Positions 11,825 through 22,012 of a stretch of DNA of 64,000 nucleotides are shown here, piece after piece. The DNA is from Perilla frutescens (lineage: Eukaryota > Streptophyta > Magnoliopsida > Lamiales > Lamiaceae): assembly GCA_026008535.1 (NCBI GenBank), contig BRKX01000018.1, forward strand, positions 22,204,088 through 22,268,087. The letters run 5' to 3'. The first letter of the stretch is position 1. Every line of letters begins with the position of its first letter. A program made the position numbers and the translations under genes. A model generated the notes under the pieces. It searched no databases. It was not told where the DNA came from and was given only the letters and a program-made list of their open reading frames with translations.

Positions 11825-13658
11825 GTGTACCCGAGCAACATGCGAACAAGATGCCTAGATATTATATACTGTTTTCCAGCTTCTTCAGCGTCGCATAATA
11901 CCACTTTCAAACCTACAAATTCGGAAATGGCAATTTAATTATCACACATGTTTTATACAACAGTCAACTGCATTTCAACATGCCAAACATCAACTACCAA
12001 TTCTGCATCATTCAAAAAATCAGCTTCCTTCTTTTCTTTTTCTTCTAACAAACGCCGAATATGAATGATCAAGAATTATAAATGAATGCATCAACAATTA
12101 TATAATATAAAAATACCCCATACATTGACATACATTTGCAATTATTTTTCAAAGAGAATCTCCCTAATTTTTCTGAATTCCAAAGAAAAAAAAAGGAGCT
12201 TACCTTTATTCTCCTGATCATCTTGTTTACAATTCCTTGAATCCATTCACACACATGTATATAATTGGCCTGTATGACTGCTACTTGAACAGCATAAAAA
12301 AAGTAGGACTATTTAAACTTGTTGAAAGTTGATACAGATTAATTAATTCAGTAAAAAAATAGAGATTAATTGACCTGTCTGCCTAATGTGGTAAATCTGT
12401 TGTCAAGTGATACACGAACTTTAATAATTAATATAATATTAATGAAGGAGAAAATGAGCAAAATTATAACCGGCGGAATGTATTCCTATATGAAATCTGC
12501 AATCATTAATAAATAAATGAAACAACTTTTGGAGATCCGAGTCTTGACATACATGCACAGGGTCACAACCCTTAAGATTCCGGTCTTCAATCTTCAATTG
12601 TGTGTGTGTGTTTCTTGAAATAACAGGTATTAATGATTTATGTTTAAGAACTTAATTGAATGAATTAGGGAATGATTAATTCATGTTGGGTTTCCAGAGG
12701 ATTTTATTTTAGTTTATCAAAAAATAGTTGTTCGATAAAATATAAACGAGTGACTGTTGTAAGACTTACATATGCCCATTTACATTGAAACTACGGATAT
12801 CAATTTAGCACGAAACTGATGAGTTGGCCCGAATATACCGAGAAAAATGCAGGGTTAGGTCCAAAAAAATTATGCCCGATTACAAAATTAACTGAACGGG
12901 CCGGACTGGTCAGGTTGACCCATCGTCCTGGACCTCGCAACATCCATTGTTTTGGTTATAATTTTTTCTAGAAAAATTCAATCCATGAATGGTTACAAGT
13001 ACTAAAAAGCTAACTCAATTATCTTTTCATTCATATATTAAGCATTCAAAGATTCTGAGTATGCTAAGAGTTATGAATTTCAAAGTTACAATCAATAGTA
13101 AATGGGTTATATTAAATGATACAATTTTTCGTTAAATGTTATATTTTCATCCACGATATTCATTCATGAATTTATTAATATTATAAGGACTATAAGTGAT
13201 TAGTATGATGTATAAAATATATATTAGAATATTTGATAATTTGTTATTGAAGTTTGACTATACAAGTTGTTTATTCATTTGTTGCTACTTGAATGTCGAG
13301 ACCCTTCACTTTAATATGTTTATTATTTCATTTTATTTTTGTGTTGATAAAATTCTCTTTCATCTCGTTATTCCTCTATTATTTGATATCATTGAAATTA
13401 TAAAGTATTAAAACTATATTATTTATCATGTTTTAAATTATCTAACGACTTATTTTAATTATATATACATTATAATGTTATCATTTGTTTAATATATGTG
13501 AAAGAATACATAGATATACATGATTATGTAGTTGAGTCAAACTTCAAATGTCTTTAAAGTATAAAACATAATGTAATTCAATTTTTTAGAGAGTGAGAGA
13601 GAGAGTAATGTTGACTTTAATTTAGGCCTTTCTTTTCTTTAATCCAGGTGAGCCTGGG
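10757..13658. other. Intergenic region upstream of SAE1
   Basis: This AT-rich spacer has a 44-bp direct repeat (11266-11355), an (AT)n tract at 11789-11819 and a GGGCCGG/GGTCAGGTTGACCC-rich patch near 12890-12950 that looks like a transposon end. A pair of exon-like segments on the - strand at 12.2 and 11.9 kb is discussed as a finding. No gene is called. Confidence 0.5.
11266..11355. repeat. 44-bp direct repeat, two copies
   Basis: Positions 11266-11309 and 11312-11355 are identical by eye and separated by 2 bp. Perfect identity in AT-rich spacer DNA suggests a recent tandem duplication. Confidence 0.9.
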
Positions 13659-14349
13659 TGTCACGGGATGCCACCCCCATCCTATCCTCTCTCCCAGGAT
13701 ACGCCGGGATAAGTCCATTCCCTTATCCTGATCATTGGAATAGGCAACGCCGGGCCCCTTGCTGCCGAGGCTCGTTGGGCTCCTGCGACTGGCGTCCCAG
13801 CACCTCGGGCCACCCGCACCCGCCTGGGCCGCCAGCACTAGCACCAACTTACCGTCGGGACGGACTTCCGCCAAACGCCCCGTCCGAAACTCCATAGTTG
13901 CCTAGAGTGCTAGCTTATTTCCTTGTAGTGTACATAATTATAAGCACGGCCTTGCACGACCGTTTTTATCGTTTTCTAGCTTTGTAGTATCTAGTGCCGT
14001 CACTAGCGTTTTTTTTCTTTAAACCTATTATAGGGGGTGAGAGCGAACTTTTGTCTGACTGTGAGCGTTGCAAGGAGCGACCCCCTCTCCAACCAACGCG
14101 TGTTGTAATTACTTCCAAGCTATAATGTATATTCAAATTACATTAATGAAGATTTCTTTACAATCAATCATGATCGTTTGTTGCTTACTCTGCCGAGACC
14201 ACTAAAAGCACTAGAGGGTGTGAATTGCATCGTCATCGTGTATCAAGCTTTGTGACCAAAGCTTTCGAGAAAGAGGCGGACGTAGTCTAGGACAGACTAC
14301 TAGCCGCACGGTGCGCTACTAACCTAAACACTACAAGCGCCCCGTGACA
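13659..14349 (+). repeat. 5' LTR of element 1
   Basis: This 691-bp repeat is bounded by the 9-bp inverted ends TGTCACGGG and CCCGTGACA. It is paired with 20610-21298 (689 bp). The GC-rich left third and AT-rich middle are typical of U3/R partition, but the transcription start was not located. Confidence 0.93.
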
Positions 14350-14351
14350 GG

Positions 14352-14363
14352 TGGTATCAGAGC
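14352..14363 (+). other. Primer binding site, element 1 (initiator tRNA-Met)
   Basis: TGGTATCAGAGC lies two bases after the 5' LTR. It is complementary to the 3' end of plant initiator methionine tRNA, the usual minus-strand primer of plant LTR retrotransposons. Confidence 0.93.
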
Positions 14364-14398
14364 CTCGGCTCCTGATCCACAGACCGAGGCGGGTTACT

Positions 14399-15783
14399 AT
14401 GGAAAACGTGGCTAGTGCATCAAACACGAAGGGTGGCCAAACGAGCCACGCAATGGGGACCCCATTAAAGGCCCCGACCAAGAGTGAGAGAATCAACTCC
14501 ATAGAAAGCGAGTGCACCAGATTGGGTTACGTAGTCTCAGAATTAGAGGAAAAGGTCGCGACCTTACGGAAAAAGGTCGAGATCCTTGAAGAGGAGAACC
14601 TGGACCTCCACCATCGACTGGGTGCAAGTCGAGAGGCAGGGGCATTCGAGGGAGAGACACAACGTGCTATTGAAAGGTTGGAGACGCAGGTGGCGCTACT
14701 CCAACAAGCCGTTGTCAACAGAGGGACGACGGGTCGAATGGAGAATTTTGGCACTAGCGGGGGAGCAAAGAAATGCGTCCCCGAGCCACAACTTTACAGC
14801 GGCATTAGGAACGCGAAGGAAGTTGACAACTTCATCTTCGATATAGAACAGTACTTCATAGTGGCCGACATTGAAGATGAATCAAAGAGAATCACCATGG
14901 CTACTATGTATTTGACTGGAGATGCGAAGCAATGGTGGCTAGGGAAATACCAAGACATACGGGATCGATGGGAGCGGCTCGATACGTGGGATCTCCTTCA
15001 AGCGGCCATCAGAAAATAGTTCTTTCCTGAGAACGTCGGGTACAATGCCCGCAAAGCACTTCGGGAGCTCAAACAAACAGGCACTGTTAATGAGTACACC
15101 AAAGCATTTGCCTCCATATTGTTGGACCTCCCGAACATGGATGAGGAGAGCAAAGTCTACCAATTTTTGGATGGACTGAAGCCCTGGGCCCATGCTGAAC
15201 TACAACGTCAATGAGTATCCAACATTCGCAACGCAATGGCAGTGACAGAATGTTTAATAGACTACCATACGGAGACCCGAGGGAAGAAGCCACCAGCGCC
15301 CAGTGGCAACCAACAGAAGGGGAATGGGGGTAGAACTTTCCATCCCACCTACAACAGAGGTGGTGGAGAAAAGTCCTCCCATTCCCAAGAGAGTTCCCAA
15401 GGAAGCACCGACAAGAGCCACCCTCAATGGGGCAACAAAGCCGCGGGGAACTCGAGATTCAATGGGTGTTTTTTGTGCAACGGCCCGCACATACTGAAGG
15501 ATTGTCCAAAGAGACAACTCATTAACGCTCTATGTGGAGACATGGAGTGGGACAAGCAAACATCCAATAAGAATGAAAAAGAACCGGCGCCAATTCCGGA
15601 AGAGCCCGAGGAGGACTTCGAGAGCGAAGGGGAGAATCTTGGAGCCTTCTCGCACAGATGCAATGCCCTGTCAAGGACGGCAGCATGGAAGGGTAAAGCA
15701 TTACCCAAAAATATGAAGACTGCCCCTACAATGGAGGGCGGAGCAGCTAGGGAAGCGTCGGCAAAATCTACCAAGGAGAAGAG
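14399..15783 (+). pseudogene. gag region of element 1, with stops
   Basis: The nucleocapsid-type polyprotein starts at the ATG at 14399. A coiled-coil stretch (LEEKVATLRKKVEILEEEN) is followed by a capsid-like region (ATMYLTGDAKQWW) and a zinc knuckle of C-x2-C-x3-H-x4-C form at 15467-15505. The frame is broken by TAG at 15017-15019 and TGA at 15212-15214. Both stops recur at the same positions in element 2. Past 15783 the frame is interrupted by the solo LTR. In an active element this protein packages the RNA genome. Confidence 0.85.
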
Positions 15784-17252
15784 TGTTGGAAAATAGGATT
15801 TAATAAAGTGAGTGTGACTCATTTTATCCGATTTTTCGTGACCGGGATATTTAATTTTGGAGGAATTAAATACCGTACGATTGCTCTATGTCGTGAGTAG
15901 ATAATCGTAGTATTTTTATTTGCTCAAATCCGATTTTCGGTGAGTGAGAAATAAATGGTTAAAGTTGGTCACACGATTGGGCATTTATGGTGTATGGGAT
16001 AATGTGTTTAAGACACATTAAATAATCCCACATTGATTTCTTAATCAAATTAAGAAGTGTATTTAAGTGTATTAACACTTAAGTGGAATAATCAAGTGCA
16101 CAAGGATGTGGGCCATGAGCCCACACGCACACACATGCGCGCGCCCGCCCGTGCCCTTACCCTTGCCCTTGCCCGGCTCATCTCGTCTCGTCCTCGGACT
16201 TGGATCTTGGCAATTGGACTTTGGGTGGACTTTGGGCGTACGTGGGCTTCCGGGGCTTAGCCGTATCAGTTTTACGGTACCAAAACAGTAGGGTCATGGA
16301 GCGGGTCGGCGGATCGACTATCCGGGTCTATAACGGCTGTGGACCGGGTCGTGGGTGCACATGGTGCTTGTCCAGCTTGAAGGTGTAACTCCCATGAGTT
16401 AAGAGCCTTTAACACCTGGAGCTGGTGGAGCCTCAGGTAACTGCCATCTGGAGCTGGTGGAGTTAGTGGGCTGGACAGTAACCGAAAGTAACTCTTGTCA
16501 GGAGTCAAAGTCTGCAGCTGCCCTTGGACACGTGTTGGGATCCGAGCTGACAAGAGACACCTGTCGGGATCTGCAGAAGGTAACTCCTAGAGGGCTAATG
16601 GCAGAGCTACAACACCAGGTTTGAATGCCCTCAAACCCTAGCTGTCCCCTGCAGTGGAGATGTGCCTATAAATAGGACATCCTGCATAGATCCAAATGCT
16701 ACATTCTGCACAATCATATTGCTTGCATACAACGTTCTCTTCGAGTCTATAGCCTCTCAGTTCTCTACATTATCTAGTTCGCCGGAGCCTTGCTGGACTT
16801 GTGGTGCTACTGCCGGAAGGACGAAGCCGTTTCATCTTTGAAAGACAACCGCCGAACCGTGAGCACTAGCCGGGGCGTATTTGTCTTACGGAGAGAGGTC
16901 CCCTCGACTCGGCTTGCCGGAACCAGAATCTGCATATCGGTTCTTCACTTTATTTCAATTCAGTTAAATATATTGTAATTGTTTGTTCCTCTACACTTCT
17001 ACCTTTCTGTACTTCCATTGTAATTCCAGTGAAGGTTAAACGAGACAACAAAGGGGTTGATATTCGTCGACGTGAAGGGGAGAATCTTGGAGCCTTCTCG
17101 CACAGATGCAATGCCCTGTCAAGGACGGCAGCATGGAAGGGTAAAGCATTACCCAAAAATATGAAGACTGCCCCTGCAATGGAGGGCGGAGCAGCTAGGG
17201 AAGCGTCGGCAAAATCTACCAAGGAGAAGGGGTTGATGTTCGTCGACGTGAA
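15629..17252 (+). repeat. 176-bp tandem duplication in gag-pro, split by the solo LTR
   Basis: The segment beginning GGGGAGAATCTTGG occurs at 15629 and again at 17077. After subtracting the 1267-bp LTR and its 5-bp duplication, the offset is 176 bp. Copy A carries the LTR; copy B is intact. By eye the copies differ at only about two positions. The junction shows short homology (GTGAAG with GCGAAG). The length is not a multiple of three, so the duplication alone shifts the frame. Confidence 0.85.
15784..17050 (+). mobile_element. Solo LTR of a different retrotransposon, inserted in element 1
   Basis: This 1267-bp block starts TGTTGG and ends CAACA. It is flanked by AAGAG (15779-15783) and AAGGG (17051-17055), a 5-bp target duplication with one change. 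Element 2 shows the unfilled site: the matching sequence at about 23364 runs through without interruption. The block is non-coding and has a TATAAATA box at 16667-16674, consistent with an LTR promoter. There is no internal region, so it is best read as a solo LTR left by LTR-LTR recombination. The family is not identified. Confidence 0.85.
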
Positions 17253-20200
17253 GATTAACGGAAAGCCCATCCGGGCAATGGTGGACACGGGTGCCACACA
17301 CAACTATCTTGCTAGCACTGAAGTTGAAAGACTTGGGCTAGTGTTAGAGAAAGGAGTGGGCCGAGTAAAGGCCATCAATTCTGCTGCCCAACCGATCGTC
17401 GGAGTTGCGAAGTCCGTGCTGATCAAAGTAGAGCCATATGAAGGAAGAACAAACCCATCCGTGGTAACAATAGACGACTTCAAGCTCATCATTGGGCTAG
17501 ATTTTATGTGGGATACAAAGACAGTGGTGATGCCTCACGCAGGGGCCCTCATGATGATGGGCAACAAACCCTGTGTGGCTCAGACAGTGTCGCCCAAGAG
17601 GAGTTCGAAGCTATTGTCCGCTATGCAGTTTGTGAAGGGGTGCCGGAAGAATGAACCATCATTCCTGTGCACCCTCCGAGTGGAAGACATTAAAAAGAAG
17701 TCGAGAAAAATCTTCGAGGTCGTGAAGAGAATTATTCGGGAGTTTAAGGACGTCATGCCCGACGAGCTACCAAAGAAACTACCGCCAAAGAGGGCGGTCG
17801 ACCATGAGATTGAGATGGTGTCGGGTACAAAGCCTCCTGCCTGAGCACCGTATCGAATGTCATACCCTGAGTTCGAGGAGCTCAGGAAGCAATTAAAGGA
17901 GTTGCTCGAGAGCGGGCTTCGGCCTGCAAAGTCCCCGTATGGTGCCTCCGTGTTGTTCCAGAAGAAGTCAGATGGCACCCTACGGATGTGTTGTGATTAC
18001 CGCGCCCTGAACAAACTGACGGTGAAGAACAAACATCCAATACCATTAGTGGTGGATTGCTTCGATCGTCTCAGCCGGGCAAAATATTTTTCGAAGATCG
18101 ATCTCAGATCGGGTTACTGACAGGTCTGGATCAAGGAAGGAGATGAGTTCAAGACAACCATCGTGACAAGGTACGGGGTATACGAGTACTTGGTGATGCC
18201 TTTTGGCTTGACAAACGCCCCCGCCACCTTCAGCACTTTAATGAACCAGGTACTCCACGGGTTCCTGGACGAGTTCGTGGTGGTGTACCTTGACAATATT
18301 GTCATCTATAGTGAATCCCTTGAGGAACATCTGGAACACCTCCGCAAGGTATTCACTAGACTGAGAGAGCACGAGCTTTATGCCAAGCCGTCGAAGTGCT
18401 CATTTGGCCAAGACAAGATCGAGTTTCTGGGCCACATCATTGAGAGAGGACGAATCCGCATGGATCCCAAGAAGATCCAAGCCATTGAAGAGTGGAAGCC
18501 GTCGGAAGATGTTCATAGAGTGAGATCGTTTCTTGGGCTAGCTAACTACTATAGAAGATTTGTGAAGGGGTACTCTGAGATTGCCCGCCCCTTAATGGAT
18601 CTGACGAAGAAAACTGAAGTGTGGGAATTGATACCCCAAGCACAATCGGCCTTTGAAAAGTTGAAGAAGGATATCATGAGCGACCCCGTGCTCGCACTCC
18701 CCAACCTCACCAAACCTTTTGTGGTGGAGACGGATGCCTCCGAGTTTGCCCTTGGCGGAGTGCTAACTCAGGGAGCGCACCCCATGGCTTTTGAGAGCCG
18801 GAAGTTGAAGGACGTCGAAAGACGTTACCCAGTGCACGAGAAGGAGTTGTTAGCTGTTGTTCACTGTTTGAGACAATGGTGACACTACTTGTTGGGCTTC
18901 CCTTTTGTGGTCAAGACAGACAACACGGTGGTGAGCTACTTCTTGACCAAACCGAAACTGACTGCGAAATAAGCAAGATGGCATGAATTGCTTGCAGAGT
19001 TTAATTTCTCACTGGAGTACCGGGCAGGCTCCAACAATCATGTCGCTGACGCCCTAAGTCGTAGGGCTGATTTTGAAGATCAATCGGTGGTGGCGGCCAT
19101 TGCCTCTAGTAAAGTGACCACCAACCTGAAGAACCGAATCCGTGAGCTCATCAAGGAAGACCCTACTGCACAGGGCCTACTCAACCTAGTCGAGCAAAAG
19201 AAGACCCGGAACTTTTAGCTCAAAGAGGGATTTTTGAAGACAAAGGAAAACCGCCTCTATGTCCCGAAAGACGGGGACCTACGAAGATCTATCATTGCGA
19301 AGTGTCATGACACTCTCTGGACAGGACACCCTGGCGAAGAACGCACTGTGGCCCTCGTACAGAGGACGTACTTCTGGCCACAGATGCGAGATGAGATTGA
19401 GACGTTCGTCCGCACTTGCTTGGTATGTCAACAGGACAAGACGGATCAACACAAGAAGGCAGGGTTACTGGAGCCACTCCCCATACCCGCACGACCATGG
19501 AAGAGTGTCTCGATGGACTTCATTACCGGTTTACCTAAGGTTGGAGACTTGGATGCGATTGTGGTGGTTGTAGACCGGTTCTTGAAGTACGCCACTTTTG
19601 TGCCAGCCCCCAAGACAATCACAGCAGAAGAGACAGCTCAACTCTTCTTTAAGCACATTATCAAGTTTTGGAGACTGCCGCGGGATATTGTTAGTGATCA
19701 GGACTCCCATTTCACTGGCAATTTCTAGACCGAGTTGTTCAAAATACTCGGGTCCAAGTTGAATATGAGCTCGAGCTTTCATCCACAATCCGACGGGCAG
19801 ACGGAGCACTTCAATTCAATGCTGGAGGAATATCTTCGGCACTTTGTCAGCGCCAATCAGAAGGACTGGGTGAAGCTCTTGGACGCTGCTCAGCTGTGCT
19901 TCAATGCCCAAAAGTACTCTACCACTAACGATACGCCTTTTGAGATATGTACCGGGCAACAACCGCTTCTCCCACACTCGATCGACGCCCCACAAGGTGC
20001 CAGAGTTTCGCCAGCGCAGAGTTTCTCTTTGGAATGGAAGCAGAACCTCGACCTCACCCGAAGCTACCTGGAGAAAGCACAGCAGCGCATGAAAAAATAT
20101 GCAGATTAGAAGCGCCGCTTTATGGAATATCGAGTGGGAGACTGAATTATGGTTAAGGTCCCAGACCAACGACTCTTAAAAGCATCCCGAGGACGGGACA

Positions 20201-20542
20201 CCCGGTTGATGCCGAATTATATTGGACCTTTAACCATTTTACAGTGCATTGGGAAGGTAGCCTACCGAGTAGAGTTGCCCCCATGGTGACGGATCCACAA
20301 TGTCATCCACGTCACCAACTGAAGTCGTTCCAGGCCGATAAAGTGGACGCTACGTGCAACATGCCCAACCGCCCCCAGCTCCGTCTGGCCAATGACACAG
20401 GGAAGCGGATCGCGGAAGCCATCCTTTGCCACCGGGACGCAGCAAAACGGAAGAAGCTCCAAAGAGAGTACCTGGTGAAGTGGGAGGGCTGTCCGAAGGA
20501 GGAAAGCACGTGGGAGACAGCGACGACCCTCAAGGCGTTCTA
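17232..20542 (+). pseudogene. pol of element 1: protease, RT, RNase H, integrase, chromodomain
   Basis: Domains in order are the aspartic protease with VDTGA at 17281-17295, reverse transcriptase from about 17860, and the RT active site at 18286-18297, which reads YLDN instead of YLDD. RNase H starts with ETDASEFALGG near 18730. Integrase follows, with an HHCC zinc region at about 19304-19440 and a D-D-E triad at about 19516, 19695 and 19804. A chromodomain (REYLVKWEGCPKEESTWE) lies near 20465-20520. In-frame stops include TGA at 18118-18120, TGA at 18880-18882, TAA near 18970 and TAG near 19216. The C-terminal chromodomain assigns the element to the chromoviruses, which favour heterochromatin. 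The region cannot encode a working enzyme. Confidence 0.92.
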
Positions 20543-20596
20543 GCCGCTGATCGACGCATACCTGATGACCGTGGCGCCGAGGACGTCGCCAACTCC

Positions 20597-20609
20597 AGAG
20601 GGGGAGAGC
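20597..20609 (+). other. Polypurine tract of element 1
   Basis: AGAGGGGGAGAGC lies directly before the 3' LTR. This is the normal place and composition of the plus-strand primer. Confidence 0.8.
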
Positions 20610-21298
20610 TGTCACGGGATGCCACCTCCATCCTATCCCCTCTCCCAGGATACGCCGGGACAAGTCCATTCCCTTATCCCGATCCTTGGGATAGGCAACG
20701 CTGGGCCCTTTGCTGCCGAGGTCCGTCAGGCTCCCGTGACTGGCGCTCCAGCATCCCGGGCCACCCACACCCGCCTGGGCCGCCAGCGCTAGCACCAACT
20801 TACCGTCGGGACGGACCTCCGCCAAATGCCCCACCTGAAGCTCCATAGTTGCCTAGAGTGCTAGCTTATTTCCTTGTAGTGTACATAATTGTAAGCACGG
20901 CCTTGCACGGCCGTTTTTATCATTTTCTAGCTTAGTAGTATCTAATGCCGTCACTAGCATTTTTTTCTTTAAACCTATTATAGGGATGAGGGTGAACTTT
21001 TGTCTGACTGTGAGCGTTGCAAGGAGCGACCCTCTCTCCAACCAACGCGTGCTGTAATTGCTTCCAAGCTATAATGTACATTCAAATTACATTAATGAAG
21101 ATTTCTTTGCAATCAGTCATGATCATTTGTTGCTTGCTCTGCCGAGACCATTAAAAGCACCAGAGGGTGTGAATTGCGTCGTCATTGTGCATTAAGCTTT
21201 GTGAGCAAAGCTTTCAAGAAAGAGGCGGACGTAGTCTAGGACGGATTACTAGCCGCACGGTGCGCTACTAACCTAAACACTACAAGCGCCCCGTGACA
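20610..21298 (+). repeat. 3' LTR of element 1
   Basis: This 689-bp partner of the 5' LTR has the same TGTCACGGG and CCCGTGACA ends. It is followed by CTAGG and, without further sequence, the first LTR of element 2. Confidence 0.93.
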
Positions 21299-21303
21299 CT
21301 AGG

Positions 21304-21963
21304 TGTCACGGGATGCTACCTGTATCCTATCCCCTTTCCTAGGATATTTTGGGATAAGTTCATTCCCTTATCCTAATCTTTGGGTTAGGCAATGACGGCG
21401 TGACTGACGCCCCAGTACCCCGAGCCACTCGCACCCGCCTGGGCCGCCAACACTAGCACAACCTTACCGTCGAAGCGGACATCTGCTAAATGCCTCACCC
21501 GAAGCTCCATTGTTGGTACAAGTGCTAGTCCTTTCTTTGTAATGTACATATTTGTAAGCACGGCCTTGCACAGCCATTTTTATCTTTTTCTAGCTTTCTA
21601 GTATCTAGTGTTGTCACTAGCCTTTTTTTTCTTAAGCCTTTTATAGGGGGTAAGAGAGAACTTTTATCTGACCAGTGAGTGTTGCAAGGAGCGACCCCCT
21701 CTCCAACCAACGCGTGTTGTAATTTCTTTCAAGCTATAATATACATTCAAATTGCATTAATGAAGAGTTCTTTACAATCAATTGTGATCGTGTGTTGCTT
21801 GCTCTGTCGAGATCACTAAAAGCACCGAAGAATGTGAATTGTGTCGTCATTGTGCATCAAGCTTTGTGAGCAAAGCTTACAATAGTGAGGTGGAAGTAGT
21901 CTAGGACGGACTATTAGCCACACGGTGTGTTTCTAATCTAAGCACTATAAGTGCCTCGTGACA
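21304..21963 (+). repeat. 5' LTR of element 2
   Basis: This 660-bp repeat with TGTCACGGG at its start and a decayed TCGTGACA end has a deletion of about 30 bp near 21394 relative to its partner. Confidence 0.9.
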
Positions 21964-21965
21964 GG

Positions 21966-21977
21966 TGGTATCAGAGC
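21966..21977 (+). other. Primer binding site, element 2
   Basis: TGGTATCAGAGC, identical to element 1 and complementary to the initiator tRNA-Met 3' end, lies two bases after the LTR. Confidence 0.92.
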
Positions 21978-22012
21978 CTCGACTCCTGATCTACGGATCG
22001 AGGCGGGTTACT

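Larger units (their letters stand above)
13659..21298 (+). mobile_element. Chromodomain Ty3/gypsy retrotransposon, element 1 (degenerate)
   Basis: This is a full-length chromovirus-type LTR retrotransposon of 7640 bp. The order is LTR (13659-14349), tRNA-iMet primer site, gag, protease, reverse transcriptase, RNase H, integrase, chromodomain, polypurine tract and LTR (20610-21298). LTRs start TGTCACGGG and end CCCGTGACA. The flanks are CTGGG on the left and CTAGG on the right, a 5-bp target duplication with one transition. The LTRs differ at roughly 45-50 sites by eye, mostly transitions, so the insertion is old. Many in-frame stops and a changed RT active site make it inactive. Removing a 1267-bp solo LTR with its 5-bp duplication and a 176-bp internal duplication leaves about 6.2 kb, close to the 6130 bp of the neighbouring element 2. 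Confidence 0.95.

Noticed and set aside
13617..13897. GC-rich frames at 13.6-13.9 kb and 20.3-20.85 kb on both strands
   Set aside because: They lie in the GC-rich part of LTRs and recur with stops in the other LTR copies, so they are not genes.
14352..14363. tRNA-like sequence
   Set aside because: Only the 12-base complement of the tRNA-iMet 3' end is present; it is a primer binding site, not a tRNA gene.
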